Source: Merluccius polli
Taxonomy: Eukaryota; Chordata; Actinopteri; Gadiformes; Merlucciidae
Assembly (NCBI GenBank): GCA_030340625.1
Contig: JAOPHQ010001137.1
Location: forward strand, 346,001 to 410,000
DNA length: 64,000 nucleotides
Direction of reading: 5' to 3'
The stretch's first letter is position 1. Each line of letters opens with the position of its first letter. The translations under genes and the position numbers were made by a program. The notes under the pieces were generated by a model that was not told the DNA's origin, ran no database searches, and was given only the letters and a program-made list of their open reading frames with translations. This document shows positions 1-10,408 of the stretch, piece after piece.

Positions 1-59
1 GGAGCCTAGAGCGGATTGCAACCTGGAGCAGCCTGATATCTCAGCTTTTGTGTCAGACG

Positions 60-470
60 GCCATGTGTCGCTATTAGGGAGTGGTATCAAGGTACCGGTG
101 AAAATCTTGAGATACTGGGGCCTTTGATTCATTCATTGTGAGTTCTGCACTTTCTTTTTCTAAGGAAACTGATACTGGGGATTACATTCTGATGCGGGGA
201 ATGGGTCTAACTGTGTTGCCTGTTCCATTGCATAAATTGGAGCTGGACTGTGGGTTGGTTCAGGGCGAGGTGGCTATGGGTGTGCGTCCTGCACTACCAA
301 TCTGAGGCATTCATGTCATCCTAGGGAACGATCTGGCTGGTAGCCGTGTGTGGGCTGACGTTCCGCCAGCTCCGATAGTAACCCCTTCTCCTTCTGTTAC
401 GGTACCTGATGAGAGTGCGCTGTGTTTTCCTGGTGTTTTCACAGCTTGCGCAGTTACATGGGCTATGTGT
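60..470 (+). pseudogene. Retropepsin-like aspartic protease remnant (element A)
   Basis: A DTGA active-site motif is encoded at 111-122, and downstream in another frame come the flap and C-terminal parts, including the family motif ILGNDLAG near 318-341. At least two frameshifts and one in-frame stop separate these parts. This is the protease that would mature the Gag-Pol polyprotein. The region up to about 470 is the poorly conserved linker towards integrase. Confidence 0.7.
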
Positions 471-722
471 CATGAGACAGAATCTGAAGTTGAGCAGAGT
501 AGCGTAGAGGAGAGGGGGCCTTTCCTTGTGTCTATACTATATATATACTATATATACTATACTATATATGACTCTCTCTTGTCAGTTTCCCGCAGCAAAC
601 TGTCGGCAGAGCAACGGGCTGATCCTACGCTTAGTGAGCTGTTTGACAGAGTGCTTTCAAATGTTGATGGGCAGAGTGCTGCGAAAGGTTATCTGCTGCA
701 AGACGAGTTGCTGGTGAGAAAA

Positions 723-1790
723 TGGCTGCCACACAGGGAAACTTTTGTGGGTAGTCCTATTTTTCAGGTGGTTGTCCCGTCCAAATTCCGGGAAGAGGTT
801 CTGAGAGCGTTGCACAACCAGTCAGGACATTTGGGGGTCCGTAAGACGTACAACTATATCCTCAGGTATTTTTTTCGGCCTTGTGTGAAAAGGGACGTGT
901 CTGGATATATTAAAACATCCCAGCAATTGCGCAGCCATTTGAGCATCTGATAATTGATTGTGTTGGTCCCTTGCCACGTTCAAAATCTGGAAGCAATTAT
1001 TTGCTTACAGTCGTGTCAAAGCACGAGATATCCTGCTGTTTATCCGTTGCGTACCATTACTGCTAAATCTGTGGTCAAAGCACTGACACGGTTCCTTTCA
1101 ATCTTTGGAATTCCAAAAGTGGTTCAAAGTGATCAGGGTTCTAACTTTTCATCTCACTTGTTTGCCCAAGTGTTGAAGCAGCTCCGAGTAAAACATAATC
1201 AGGTTTCTGCCTATCATGCTCAGAGCCAAGGAGCACTGGAAAGGTTTCATCAAACCCTGAAGTCTCTGTTGCGGGGATATTGTGTTGACTTAAATCAGGA
1301 TTGGGAGGAGGGGCTGCCCTGGTTGTTACTAGCTGCCAGAGAGGTTGTGCAGGAGAGCACTGGGTTTAGTCCAAATGAGCTTGTGTTTGGACATACCGTG
1401 CGTGGGCCATTAGCTCTGCTGCATGATCCGGTCGCACAACCCATACCACCTCAGAATCTGATCGATTATGTTAATGGTTTCCGGCATCGGTTGTACTTGG
1501 CTGGGGAAAGGGCTAAAGAAAATTTAGCCTCAGCGCAGACAAAAATGAAACAACTTTATGACCGTAAAGCTGAAATTCACCAGTTCAGTCCAGGCGATCA
1601 GGTTCTGGCTCTGTTACCACTTGTCGGTTCTCCATTTCAGGCAAAATTCCACGGTCCTTTCACAGTTTTGCTTCAGGTTTCTGAGCAGAACTATTTGTTG
1701 TCGACACCAAAGCGTAGAAGAGACACTCAACTTTGCCATGTTAACTTGTTAAAACCCTACTACACCCGGGGGTCACAGTCTTGTGCAACG
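723..1790 (+). pseudogene. Integrase remnant (element A)
   Basis: The N-terminal zinc-binding region (HNQSGHLG, about 808-834) precedes the core. The first catalytic Asp lies in IDCVGPL (about 948-970), the second in SDQGSNF (about 1130-1150) and the Glu in ALERFHQ (about 1232-1252), a DDE set in the usual order. A GPF module (KFHGPF, about 1645-1662) marks the C-terminal domain. The frame is broken at about 950. The gene lies upstream of the reverse transcriptase, which is what places the element in the Gmr1-like group. Confidence 0.85.
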
Positions 1791-1949
1791 GGGGAGAGTG
1801 GGCAACAGCAGACAGTTAAACCGGTGTTGATGGCAGAAACTGTGGAGAGGCATTCGGCTGCTAACTTGTCAGTATATGAGGATGATGGGGTGGTTTCACC
1901 TGATGAGAGCTTGTTGCAGGGCCGGTTAAAGAACTCGGAAACGCTGGGT

Positions 1950-2895
1950 AATTTGGAGTCATTGTTTGGACATTTGTCCAAGGAGCGGTGCGTCGAGTTG
2001 TCTGCTCTAATTAACAACTATCTGTGCTTGTTGGATGATGTTCCAACTTGTACACATTTGATAGAGCATGACATTGATGTGGATGATGCAAAGCCGATCC
2101 ACCAGCGTTTTTACAGGGTGTCCGAGCAGAAACGCCAGGTAATGGAGAGAGAAATCAAATATATGCTTGACAATACAGTAATATGGCTGAACGTTCATCT
2201 TCCAGCTGGGCATCTCCCTGTTTGCTTGTCGACAAGGCTGACAAAAGTCCTAGGTTTCGTACGGATTATCGTAAGGTAAACGGGGTAACTAAACCTGACG
2301 CTTTTCCACTTCCCCGCATAGAGGATTGCGTGGATCAGGTGGGTTCAGCTCAATTTGTCAGTAAGTTTGATTTACTCAAAGGTTATTGGCAGGTTGCACT
2401 ATCTCAAAGAGCCTGAGAGATTTCAGCTTTTATAACTCCTTTTGGTCATTTCTCCTATTCTGTGATGAGCTTTGGGTTACGGAATGCACCAGCGACCTTT
2501 CAGCGTCTCATGAATATGGTTGTGTCTGGGCTGGATGGTTGTGCGGTGTATCTTGATGATGTCGTGATCTACAGCATTACTTGGGAAGATCATGTTGACC
2601 GCGTTAGGAAGCTGTTCGACCGACTGCGTGACGCACACCTGACAGTCAATTTGGCTAAGTGTGAGTTCGCCAAGGCTACAGTCACCTACCTCGGGAAGGT
2701 AGTGGGACAAGGGCAGGTGCGGCCAGTGCAGGCAAAGGTGACTGCGATCGAGCAATATCCAGTGCCCGCCACCAAGAAGGAGCTTATGCGTTTTCTGGGT
2801 TTGGTGGGTTACTATCGCAGTTTTTGCAGAAACTTTTCAACTGTGGTAGCTCCTTTGACTGATTTGTTGAAGGTTAAAGCAAAGTACATCTAGTC
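1950..2895 (+). pseudogene. Reverse transcriptase remnant (element A)
   Basis: RT follows integrase directly. Visible blocks are the FRTDYRKVN region (about 2256-2282), FDLLKGYWQV (about 2368-2397) and the catalytic YLDD box (2549-2560), then the thumb/connection motif RFLGLVGYYR (about 2789-2818). A frameshift near 2195 and stops near 2414 and 2891 make it inactive. The last stop lies only about 25 bp before the SINE insertion. Confidence 0.9.
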
Positions 2896-2916
2896 AGCTT
2901 CATGTCAACAGGCTTT

Positions 2917-3197
2917 TGGGGCGGCAGTAGCTCAGTCCGTAGAGACTTGGCTTGGGAACCGGAGGGTCGCCGGTTCAAGTCCAGCAGGGACCACAAGACG
3001 GAGCGTGGACTGGTGGCTGGAGAGGTGCCAGTTCACCTCCTGGGGCGCTGCTGCTGCCGAGTTGCCCTTGAGCAAGGCAACAAACCCCTAACTGCTCCCT
3101 GCGCCGCTATGTGGCAGCCTGTCACTCCACCATCAAAAAAGTTGAGTGATAAAAGAATTTCCCCAATGTGGGATTAATAAAGTAAATCTTAAAATGT
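2917..3197 (+). mobile_element. tRNA-derived SINE inserted between RT and RNase H of element A
   Basis: A tRNA-like head with a box A (2928-2939, TAGCTCAGTCCG) and a perfect box B (2972-2982, GGTTCAAGTCC) is followed by a body containing the TTGAGCAAGGCA motif common in fish SINEs. It ends in a LINE-like tail (AATTTCCCCAATGTGGGA, then AATAAAGTAAATCTT). The tail resembles the 3' end of an L2-type LINE, the likely source of its mobilisation enzymes. It splits coding sequence of the retrotransposon. I could not define a clean target duplication. Confidence 0.8.
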
Positions 3198-3207
3198 TAA
3201 AACTGTC

Positions 3208-3627
3208 TTGTGTTCACCTCCTGTCCTTGTAGCACCCTGTATGGACCGTCTGTTTGAGCTGCAAGTGGATGCAAGTGATGTAGGTGCCGGTGCAGTGTTG
3301 CTTCAGTCTGACCGAAATGGTGTTGAACGTCCTGTGTGTTTTTTCTCTCGGAAATTTAACTCGTACCAGTTAAATTATTCTGTTATAGAGAAAGAGACTC
3401 TTGCCCTTGTGTGGGCGTTGCAACATTTTGAAGTTTGTCGAGTCCAGTGCTCCTCTGGTGGTCTGTACAGACCATAACCCGATAACTTTTCTTCATTCTT
3501 TGTGCTGTCCGAACCGTAGACTGATGCGATGGTTTTTGTTTTTGCAAGCGTACTGTTTGGATATCCGCCACATTAAGGGCTCAGAAAAGATTGTGGCTGA
3601 TGCTCTGTCAAGAGCGCCTTGTTCTTG
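3208..3627 (+). pseudogene. RNase H remnant (element A)
   Basis: RT-associated RNase H with the first catalytic Asp in VDASDVGAGAV (about 3265-3297), a Glu in IEKETLALVW, and the later CTDHNPITF block in a second frame. It ends in the family-typical ADALSRAP just before a stop at 3626-3628. One frameshift lies near 3430. The 3' LTR begins about 355 bp downstream. Confidence 0.85.
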
Positions 3628-3983
3628 AGAGATTTACTGTTTGTGATCTTCCTGGTCTCCCCTTCCTTTTCCCACTGCTACTCTTAAGGTTGCTTCTCCA
3701 GGCACTCCAGGGGTACTGGGTTGCAGGGTCGAGATTGGCTAGCTGATTATAGCGGAGGGTCACTACAGAAGTCGTGAGTATGGATTGCAGTATTTAACAG
3801 GGTTATGAGACCAGAGAAAGAAATTGGTAAAAGGTAAATTATATGGTTGAACAGAGCAATTTTTGAATGCTAAAGTATAATCCTGTATTGCTGGTAACAA
3901 AATATTGGTTGATTATTGTACTGTTGTCACAGTGTCTGTCTGGGTTTCTAGATGGGAACCCCAGTTTTTCTAAGAGGGGGGGG

Positions 3984-4350
3984 TGTGACGATGCCTCCAC
4001 CCAGGCACTAGGTGTCCCTGTTTCTTTTGAGTTGTGTTGTACAGGTGCTGAGTGGAGGGTCGTCAGCTGCATGAGTAACACCTGGGCCAGTGTGGTCTGC
4101 CTATAAAGACCTTCCTCATTCTGCGAAAGCTCTCGCAGGGAACTGATTCCTGGCAGGCCTGATGGCAACACTTTCTCTTTGTTTATTTTGATCTGCACAT
4201 ACATTATCACACATCCATACATGCGTTCATGACTGATACTGATCTTTACGTGTTTACCTTGGTTAATTTATGAAATAAATACCGCTTGCTAGTAGCCAGC
4301 TCGTGTTTGTTCTCCCTACTTTGTCAGAGCCTTGGAGCCGGGTTGTGACA
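3984..4350 (+). repeat. 3' LTR of element A
   Basis: The LTR begins TGTGACGATG right after a polypurine tract (AAGAGGGGGGGG, 3972-3983) and ends GGGTTGTGACA, so it has the TG...CA ends of a 367-bp LTR. An AATAAA lies near 4274. The matching 5' LTR would be outside the window, so age and target duplication cannot be read. Confidence 0.75.
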
Positions 4351-5863
4351 GCTAACATTAGCTATCAGTTAAGGACAATACCAGAATTTTAAACTTCGAT
4401 ACAATACTAGTATAAAAAACGATACTCGATACCTCTTTCGATACCATAGCAAAAAGAAAAAAGTAGGCACACAAAATAAGATAATTAAAAAAACATTTTT
4501 TATTAACAACCTGCACACAGTGCTGGTACAGATTTAGAAGTCACTGAACACATACCAACACATTTGTAATAATGTTAATAGTAGGGTTGCACATATGTTT
4601 TTTTTCTTTCATTAAAAGGCTGGCTAGCCCAAATCCAAACTTCTTAAAATATAAATACAGTAAATGGATACATACATGACTGAATTGTATGCATTAAGTA
4701 ATATAACATTATTGTTTTATAAAGTTACTTAAAAATATATACACACATAATAAAAATTGTAGGAGCCAAATGAACGTTTTAATATAAATGTAGTACGTTT
4801 TTAGTTTTTGTTTGTTCCAGCATTACAGACTTAAGAGTGGAGCCACACAGGTGGTTATACTGATTTTGCTGCAGGTGTCTGTTGGGAGAAAAATCTCGGG
4901 CCTATTCTAAGCTAACAACGGCGCGGACCCTATAGGTATCGGATCAAAAAATAAGGCAAAATAAAGAGAATTAAACTGAGTAGATTTATTCTTAATCAAA
5001 CTTAATCAAAAGTCAACGAGTAAATACATACAATAGCAAATACAGCACTGGTGGCACAAAGAGCTTCGCCTCCTGAGAAGTTCTGCTGATTGTGAGCCCT
5101 GAGTCTCTGGTCAGTGGATACTTTATATACAAAAATTCAGCTCCGGGGCATAACCTCATGAGCGGGTATATGGATACATTATGGTTGCCGAGGGCAAGTC
5201 CAGGAAGGATGACAAACATCATGAATGGATCTATGGATACTTTAGAGTCACAAGGGCTAGTTCAAGAAGGATGCTGACCATCATGAGTGGACCTATGGAT
5301 TCTTCATGGTCACAAGGGGCTATTTCAGGAAAGATGCTGACCATCATGAGTGGACCTATGGATTCTTCATGGTCACAAGGGGCTAGTTCAACCAAGGGGT
5401 ATTTGACCTCCCACGCCTTTTCGTGGGGAAGCTTGAGCCGAATGATGTCACCAAGCGCTCTGATTAACATGGCTCTCAGTCTCAGGCAGTAGCGTTTATC
5501 ACCTGCTACTCCCCTGGACATTTTGTTACATCTGGGTGCGCAAGGGATTCTCTGTGAGGGGAGGGGGAGCACTTGTACACAATGTCCACTGTGTCTGGTT
5601 TTCTGTGAGGGGCGGGGGGGAGCACTGATAAACAAAGTCCAGTATGACCTTGTTATTCTGGCTCTAAGTAACCGTTTGGGCCTTTTAGCATTCTGAATAT
5701 TTCAATGTCTGAATTGTTTATGAAAATGGTGCGATCGCCAATCATGTTGTACTATAACATCATTAACTTTACTAGTGTCGGTAACATTAACTAACTAATG
5801 CGCAAGCTAGCCAGCTAACGTTAGCCGTCACATCAGCAGCATCACAAGCCACTTGGTTTTTCA
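4351..5863. other. Repeat-rich noncoding interval with a 63-bp minisatellite
   Basis: No gene is seen. From 5180 to 5395 a unit of about 63 bp (core ATGCTGACCATCATGAGTGG) is repeated roughly three times with decay at its left edge; two units start at 5271 and 5334. The rest is AT-rich with GATAC-rich patches near 4400-4440 and looks like old repeat debris. Confidence 0.6.
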
Positions 5864-5867
5864 TTAA

Positions 5868-6163
5868 AGGGGCTATAGACGATATCCTGAACATTAATAT
5901 AGCAGCAAACAACTCTAGGCTATGTAGAGATATAGTGGAGTAATGGCTTCCTGATCAGAGAATGAAGGCACACTTCCTCTGTGTGTGTCATCTGAGCTTC
6001 TATTTTCTTTGTTTTGGTGTCCGGTCCGGCCGCGTGTTCATGATATGCACGCGCCGTGCATGAGATGAGTTAAGAAGGTAAAGAACACTCCCAATGGTTG
6101 TGGTTTGAGATGCTGGTGCTCTAGTGCGACATCTTGTGGCAAAATATATTGTCTATAGCCCCT
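5868..6163. mobile_element. 296-bp MITE with TTAA target duplication
   Basis: Inverted ends AGGGGCTATAGAC (5868) and GTCTATAGCCCCT (ending 6163) are perfect complements over 13 bp and are flanked on both sides by TTAA (5864-5867, 6164-6167). The TTAA duplication is typical of piggyBac and Kolobok transposons. There is no coding capacity, so it is non-autonomous. Confidence 0.85.
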
Positions 6164-6374
6164 TTAAAACGCCTGGGCAAGTGTCGCTTTCACAGCTTAT
6201 ATTGACCACTCGCCACTGATGCACACTAGTTACTAGTTATGAAACACACACACACACACGCACACTTAATTTATAGGCTGGCTATCCACTTAGTAGCGAC
6301 CATAATTTACCCAAATGGTAGCCTAGTTAGCCTACCATAATATATGTATAACTTGTCTTGAAATGTGTATCTAA

Positions 6375-7035
6375 TAGGGATGTCAAAATTAGCGCGATAA
6401 TAACGCGTTAATGCAATCTTATTTTAATTTGATTTTAAAAAAAAGACGCATTAACACACTTGCGTGCTCGCGTGATCGCAGGCGAGCTCTGTGTTTGTCA
6501 ATCGACTTATCAGCCTAAAAAAAAACATGGCGTCAACGGGTGATACTGAAGGTATTGTGTGTATAAAATATGCTTTTTAATAAACTACACTTACGAAGTT
6601 GTCAATGCCTCGTTTTATATGTTAAGAACCAGTTTACACCGGAGTTCTCCTTTAATCACCATGGTAACGTTGGAACTCGTTATCATACTAAACATCCCAG
6701 AACCAGTTTACACCAGAGATCTCCTTTAATCACCATGGTAACGTTGGAACTCATTCTCATACTAAACATCCCAGAACCAGTTTACACCGGAGTTCTCCTT
6801 TAATCACCATGGTAACGTTGGAACTCGTTCTCATATTAAACATCCCAGAACCAGTTTACACCGGAGTTCTCCTTATTTGGTATGAATGACAATGTGTCAT
6901 TCCATTTGATTATCTCATTTAACTTCAATGGGAGTGGATTTAAAATAGAATTTAAAAACTGTGATTAATCGGGAGTTAACTCGCCAATACTATGCGATTA
7001 ATCAGTTAAAAAAAATGTATCGTTTGACAGCCCTA
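6375..7035. mobile_element. Non-autonomous hAT-type element, 661 bp
   Basis: The ends are TAGGGATGTCAAA and TTTGACAGCCCTA, inverted repeats with one mismatch in 13. They are flanked by an exact 8-bp duplication GTATCTAA (6367-6374, 7036-7043). Eight-base duplications are the hAT signature. The interior is AT-rich and holds a 74-bp minisatellite. Confidence 0.85.
6625..6890. repeat. 74-bp minisatellite inside the hAT element
   Basis: Units beginning AGAACCAGTTTACACC start at 6625, 6699, 6773 and 6847, an exact 74-bp period, with the last unit partial. Each unit contains CACCATGGTAACG. Units differ by a few substitutions only. Confidence 0.9.
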
Positions 7036-7043
7036 GTATCTAA

Positions 7044-7721
7044 CGAATGTATATACCCATATATAACTAGATGGCTTGATTAGTCATGCATACTTACACA
7101 GTTGAGCTGAGTGATGGTGCAGGGGAGACGCATGGAGCTGAGTGATGGAAGTGGGATCATAGAGCAGGAAAAAGCACGGACAATTCTTTCTTCTTCCTCA
7201 AATGCATTTGCGCATAAGGCGCGATTGTGCGGGTATCGCGAGATAAATGAGAACTGATATATTTGCTTGGTTGACTTACTTTATCCCAACATCAGCTGAA
7301 GAAGTTCATGTACACTTTTCTGTATACAATATACATTATAAAATGCTATCACATTTTGCTAAAGAATATGAAACAATTGTGTAAAATACACAAAAGATGC
7401 TGAGATAAATTAGATGGTCAGTGTCCCCTTTTTTTTTGCACATGATCAAGAAGTAAATCAAAAAGGATACAACTGGTCACTGATGGTTGGATGATCCTAG
7501 ATGAATATGCTACTGCTGTTATTTTTGTTCTTGTCTCAGGTCTGAGTCAAATTAGTGCCTTTGTCATTGGAATTATATTATCCTGGAAGCATATTTGGAT
7601 GGACTTAATATTAAGAATGCAGTATTTCAAGATAAACATCATTTTAATTCTTTATTTGAATCCACAAATCATATTACAACAGACAGGATTCAAATGTTTC
7701 AAGAGATAAGATAGGGCTTTG
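7044..7721. other. Noncoding interval
   Basis: No gene, RNA or recognised repeat end is visible. The sequence is AT-rich and borders the 3' end of the LINE remnant that begins at 7722. Confidence 0.5.
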
Positions 7722-8186
7722 TCACTCAATGGTACAAAAACATCTCCTGCGCCACACTGCAAGGCTGCCTATAACTGCAGATGTGGAGCAAAACTTTGCT
7801 AGCTGTTTTGTTTTTCTGCTGGAGAGCCCTGCCAGCCTTAACCCACTGAAAACAAGATTGTGGACATGCCCTAAGCTGCCAAAAATCAACACCACTAGCT
7901 TGCACTGATAGCCTAGGTCGCTTAGTTTTGCCCATATGTGTTGGTACTTCATGATTTTATCATTAAAAGCCATGTCCATGTAGAGATCATACACACATCC
8001 TATTTCAAGTATAAGTACTTCCCTTCTGTCTCTGTCTAAAAACACAACATCAGGGGTGTTAGGGATGTTACAAAACACATCAATGGAGCTGTTAAACCAT
8101 TCTGGAATGATACGTGAATGTCCTTAACAGTGCTAGCAGTAAGGTCAACAATTCGGTCATGGTGTGCAGTATAAAGTCCTTTGTAC
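7722..8186 (-). pseudogene. LINE C-terminus: restriction-like endonuclease domain
   Basis: Read on the minus strand, the peptide has the restriction-like endonuclease pattern of R2/NeSL/Hero-type non-LTR retrotransposons: PD in NTPDVV, an acidic residue in LEIGC, a following Asp, and KIMKYQ, then LIFGSLGHVH. This nuclease nicks target DNA to prime reverse transcription. The upstream part of the gene continues on the far side of the LTR retrotransposon at 13323 and above. Frameshifts (for example near 8075) show it is dead. The clade within the REL-endonuclease LINEs is not resolved. Confidence 0.75.
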
Positions 8187-8559
8187 TGTGGCATCCCTAC
8201 TCGGCCACGCCCCCTATTTGGGAGAGTGGAGGCCGGCATATACCGTCGCCGGCCAATAGCCGGCGACAAATCCCGGTCTCCCGAGAGTCTTAATTGGCGC
8301 GATGAGGAACACCTGGGTCGGAGGCACCCAGGTGTTAAAAGGCGACCACCGACCGACAGGAAGAGGAGGAGAGTCGGATGGAAGACAGGACGACGACGAG
8401 GACGAGACGGAGAGGACGTGAGCCGCACGGCGGACACCTTCCCCCTAGATTGAGCATTCCCCGTGTTTGAACCTAAATAAACCGCCGATTGAGGCTTTGG
8501 ACCCTCTGTACTGTGTTGGTGTTTACCTTGAGCCTCCACTGCCACCCCGAGTTGTTACA
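8187..8559 (+). repeat. 5' LTR of element B
   Basis: TG...CA LTR of 373 bp, beginning TGTGGCATCC and ending GAGTTGTTACA. It has two perfect 9-bp stem hairpins: 8245-8267, with CCAAT at the loop, and 8310-8334. The polyadenylation signal AATAAA is at 8476-8481. It is identical to the 3' LTR except at 8446. Confidence 0.95.
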
Positions 8560-8560
8560 T

Positions 8561-10379
8561 ATGGTGGAGGATGCGGACAACTCGGTCCACGCACGGCTCA
8601 GGGTAGCACCCGACCCCGGGTTTCTTCGGGGGATTTTTTCCTACGGGTCCACCGCAGAAGGAGGAGACCACCTGTGGAGGACGATGCAGAACCCCGGAGC
8701 GACCGCAGGCCCCAGGGAGTCGGACCACCGTATGGACCTGCTGACCGAGGCGGTACTCCGCCTGACCCAGCAGGCCACACAGGCCCCACCAACCACCGCC
8801 CCCACGAGTCGGCTCACTAAGCTGGGTCCCGACGATGAGGTAGAGGCATACCTCGAGACTTTTGAGCGGGGTGGCGACCCAGGAGAGGTGGCCCGAGGCC
8901 CAGTGGGCCTATATAGTGACACCGTTCTTGACGGGACCCGCCCAGCAAGCGAGCCAGGACCTCAGCCCCGGGGACGCGGGACGATATCCCGCCCTCAAAG
9001 CCACCATATTGGCGTACTATGGCCATAGCCTGGCGGTAAAGGCCCTCAAGTTCCGGGAATGGACGTTCGACGTCCAAGAACCCGTCCGGACCCAGATAGC
9101 CCGTCAGTGTCGGCTAGCCCGGAGATGGTTGGCCGAGGGAGAGGGACCCAGCCCCGTGGACCGGGTCGTGGTGGACAACACCGTGAGGCAGCTGCCCCCC
9201 GACGCCCGGAGGATCCTGGCCCACCAGTACCCCGAGACCGTGGACGACCTCGTCCGCCAGCTGGAGAACTGGCAGGTGGCGCGACGGCTGGCGGCGGACC
9301 CGAGACCCACTCCACGGCCCATCCGGAGAGGGACGCCGACCCCGCTGCCGAGGACCGGACCGTTCCCCACGCCCCGAGACCGAGGGGAACCCGAACGCAG
9401 GTCCTGCTACCACTGCGGACAACGGGGACACCTAGCCCGTGACTGTCCGGACCGGCAGGACGTCCCCATGCCCTCGGCGGGTACATGGCCGGCAGACCAC
9501 CCCGCCTGTATGCTGGCCACCTGTTGGGCCCAAGGGGCCAAGGACTCCCCCACCGTCCCCATCAAGGTGATGCACGTGGACACTCATGCCCTGTTGGACA
9601 CAGGGAGTGCCGTGACCCTGGTGAGGGCCGACATAGCCGGGGGGAGACCGGGAACCCCGATGCAGGTTTCCTGTGTACACGGGGACACTCGGTCCTACGA
9701 GACCTGCCACGTGGTGGTGCGCACGCCACAAGGGGTATATGTGGCACGGGCCGGAATAGTACCGACCCTCCCGGTACCGTTCCTAATCGGCCGGGACTGC
9801 CCCATCTTCGCTCGGTTCTGGAGCCCAACGAAGGGGGACCGAGGAGGACGAGAGCGGCGGCGGCCAGGCGGACGACCGGAGCAGAGAGAGGCACGGCGAC
9901 CAACGACCCGAGGGACCACCGCCGGACCCGAACCAGCCCTGGGAGCGACCCGCCGAGCATCCGCCAGACCCACCGAGTCGGGGGACGAGCCCGACTCCGG
10001 AGGAGAGGGGCCATCAGCGCCGGGAAGCCCGGCCCGGTCCACCGGGGATCCGGTACGACAGGGAGACGGACCCAGGCCCGAGTCCGACACCGTCACCGCC
10101 TCCGAGAGGGGGAACGGCCCCGCTGAGCCCGAGAGCTCCCCCCTAACCGAGCTGTCGGACTTCGCCCAGGCTGGGGGGGAGAACTCGGCCCGGCCGGGCC
10201 AGTTCGCCACGGCCCAGCACCGGGACGACGCCCTGCGACATGCGTGGGGACAGGTGGTTGCCCACGACGGGCAGGTGAGGGACTCGGTGGGCCCCGTGAC
10301 CTACCCCCACTTTTGCACCCAGCGAGGGCTGTTATATAGGGTCGACGAGCGGGGGGGGGGGAGACGGTACGGCAGTTAG
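8561..10379 (+). CDS. Gag-protease region of element B (frameshifted)
   Basis: Gag forms the particle, and the protease matures it. The start at 8561 lies 1 bp after the LTR. The first part (to about 8867) is in one frame and the rest in the next; the switch falls at a GGGG run (8868-8871). The capsid part (about 9051-9275) has a SCAN-like layout: FREW, then RWLAEGEG, then RQLPPDA, then YPE. A CCHC knuckle (CYHCGQRGHLARDC, 9405-9446) binds RNA. The protease has its DTGS active site at 9597-9608 and LIGRDC near 9786. A long Pro/Arg/Glu-rich linker leads to a sequence that normally precedes the integrase zinc finger. The frame ends at 10379, just after an 11-G run (10351-10361). Confidence 0.85.
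8562..8579 (+). promoter_or_regulatory. Candidate primer-binding site
   Basis: Two bases after the 5' LTR the sequence begins TGGTGGAGGATGCGG. Primer-binding sites start with TGG, complementary to the CCA end of a tRNA. I cannot assign the tRNA. The likely Gag start codon (8561) overlaps this site, leaving almost no leader. Confidence 0.5.
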
Positions 10380-10408
10380 TCGTCCCGCGTCCGTACGTAA
10401 GTAAGGTT

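Larger units (their letters stand above)
1..4350 (+). mobile_element. Degenerate Gmr1-like Ty3/Gypsy retrotransposon, 3' part
   Basis: The element runs off the left edge of the window. In order it shows a protease, an integrase, a reverse transcriptase, an RNase H and a 3' LTR. Integrase before reverse transcriptase is the Ty1/copia-like order known in deuterostome Gypsy elements of the Gmr1 group; ordinary Ty3/Gypsy elements have integrase last. Stops and frameshifts break every domain and a SINE lies between RT and RNase H, so the copy is old and dead. No env-like gene follows RNase H. Order and domains are read directly; the Gmr1 assignment is inference from domain order. Confidence 0.88.

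Noticed and set aside
2921..2995. Possible tRNA gene (box A and box B present)
   Set aside because: The head is followed by a SINE body and LINE-like tail, interrupts retrotransposon coding sequence, and does not fold into a clean cloverleaf by eye. Called a tRNA-derived SINE.
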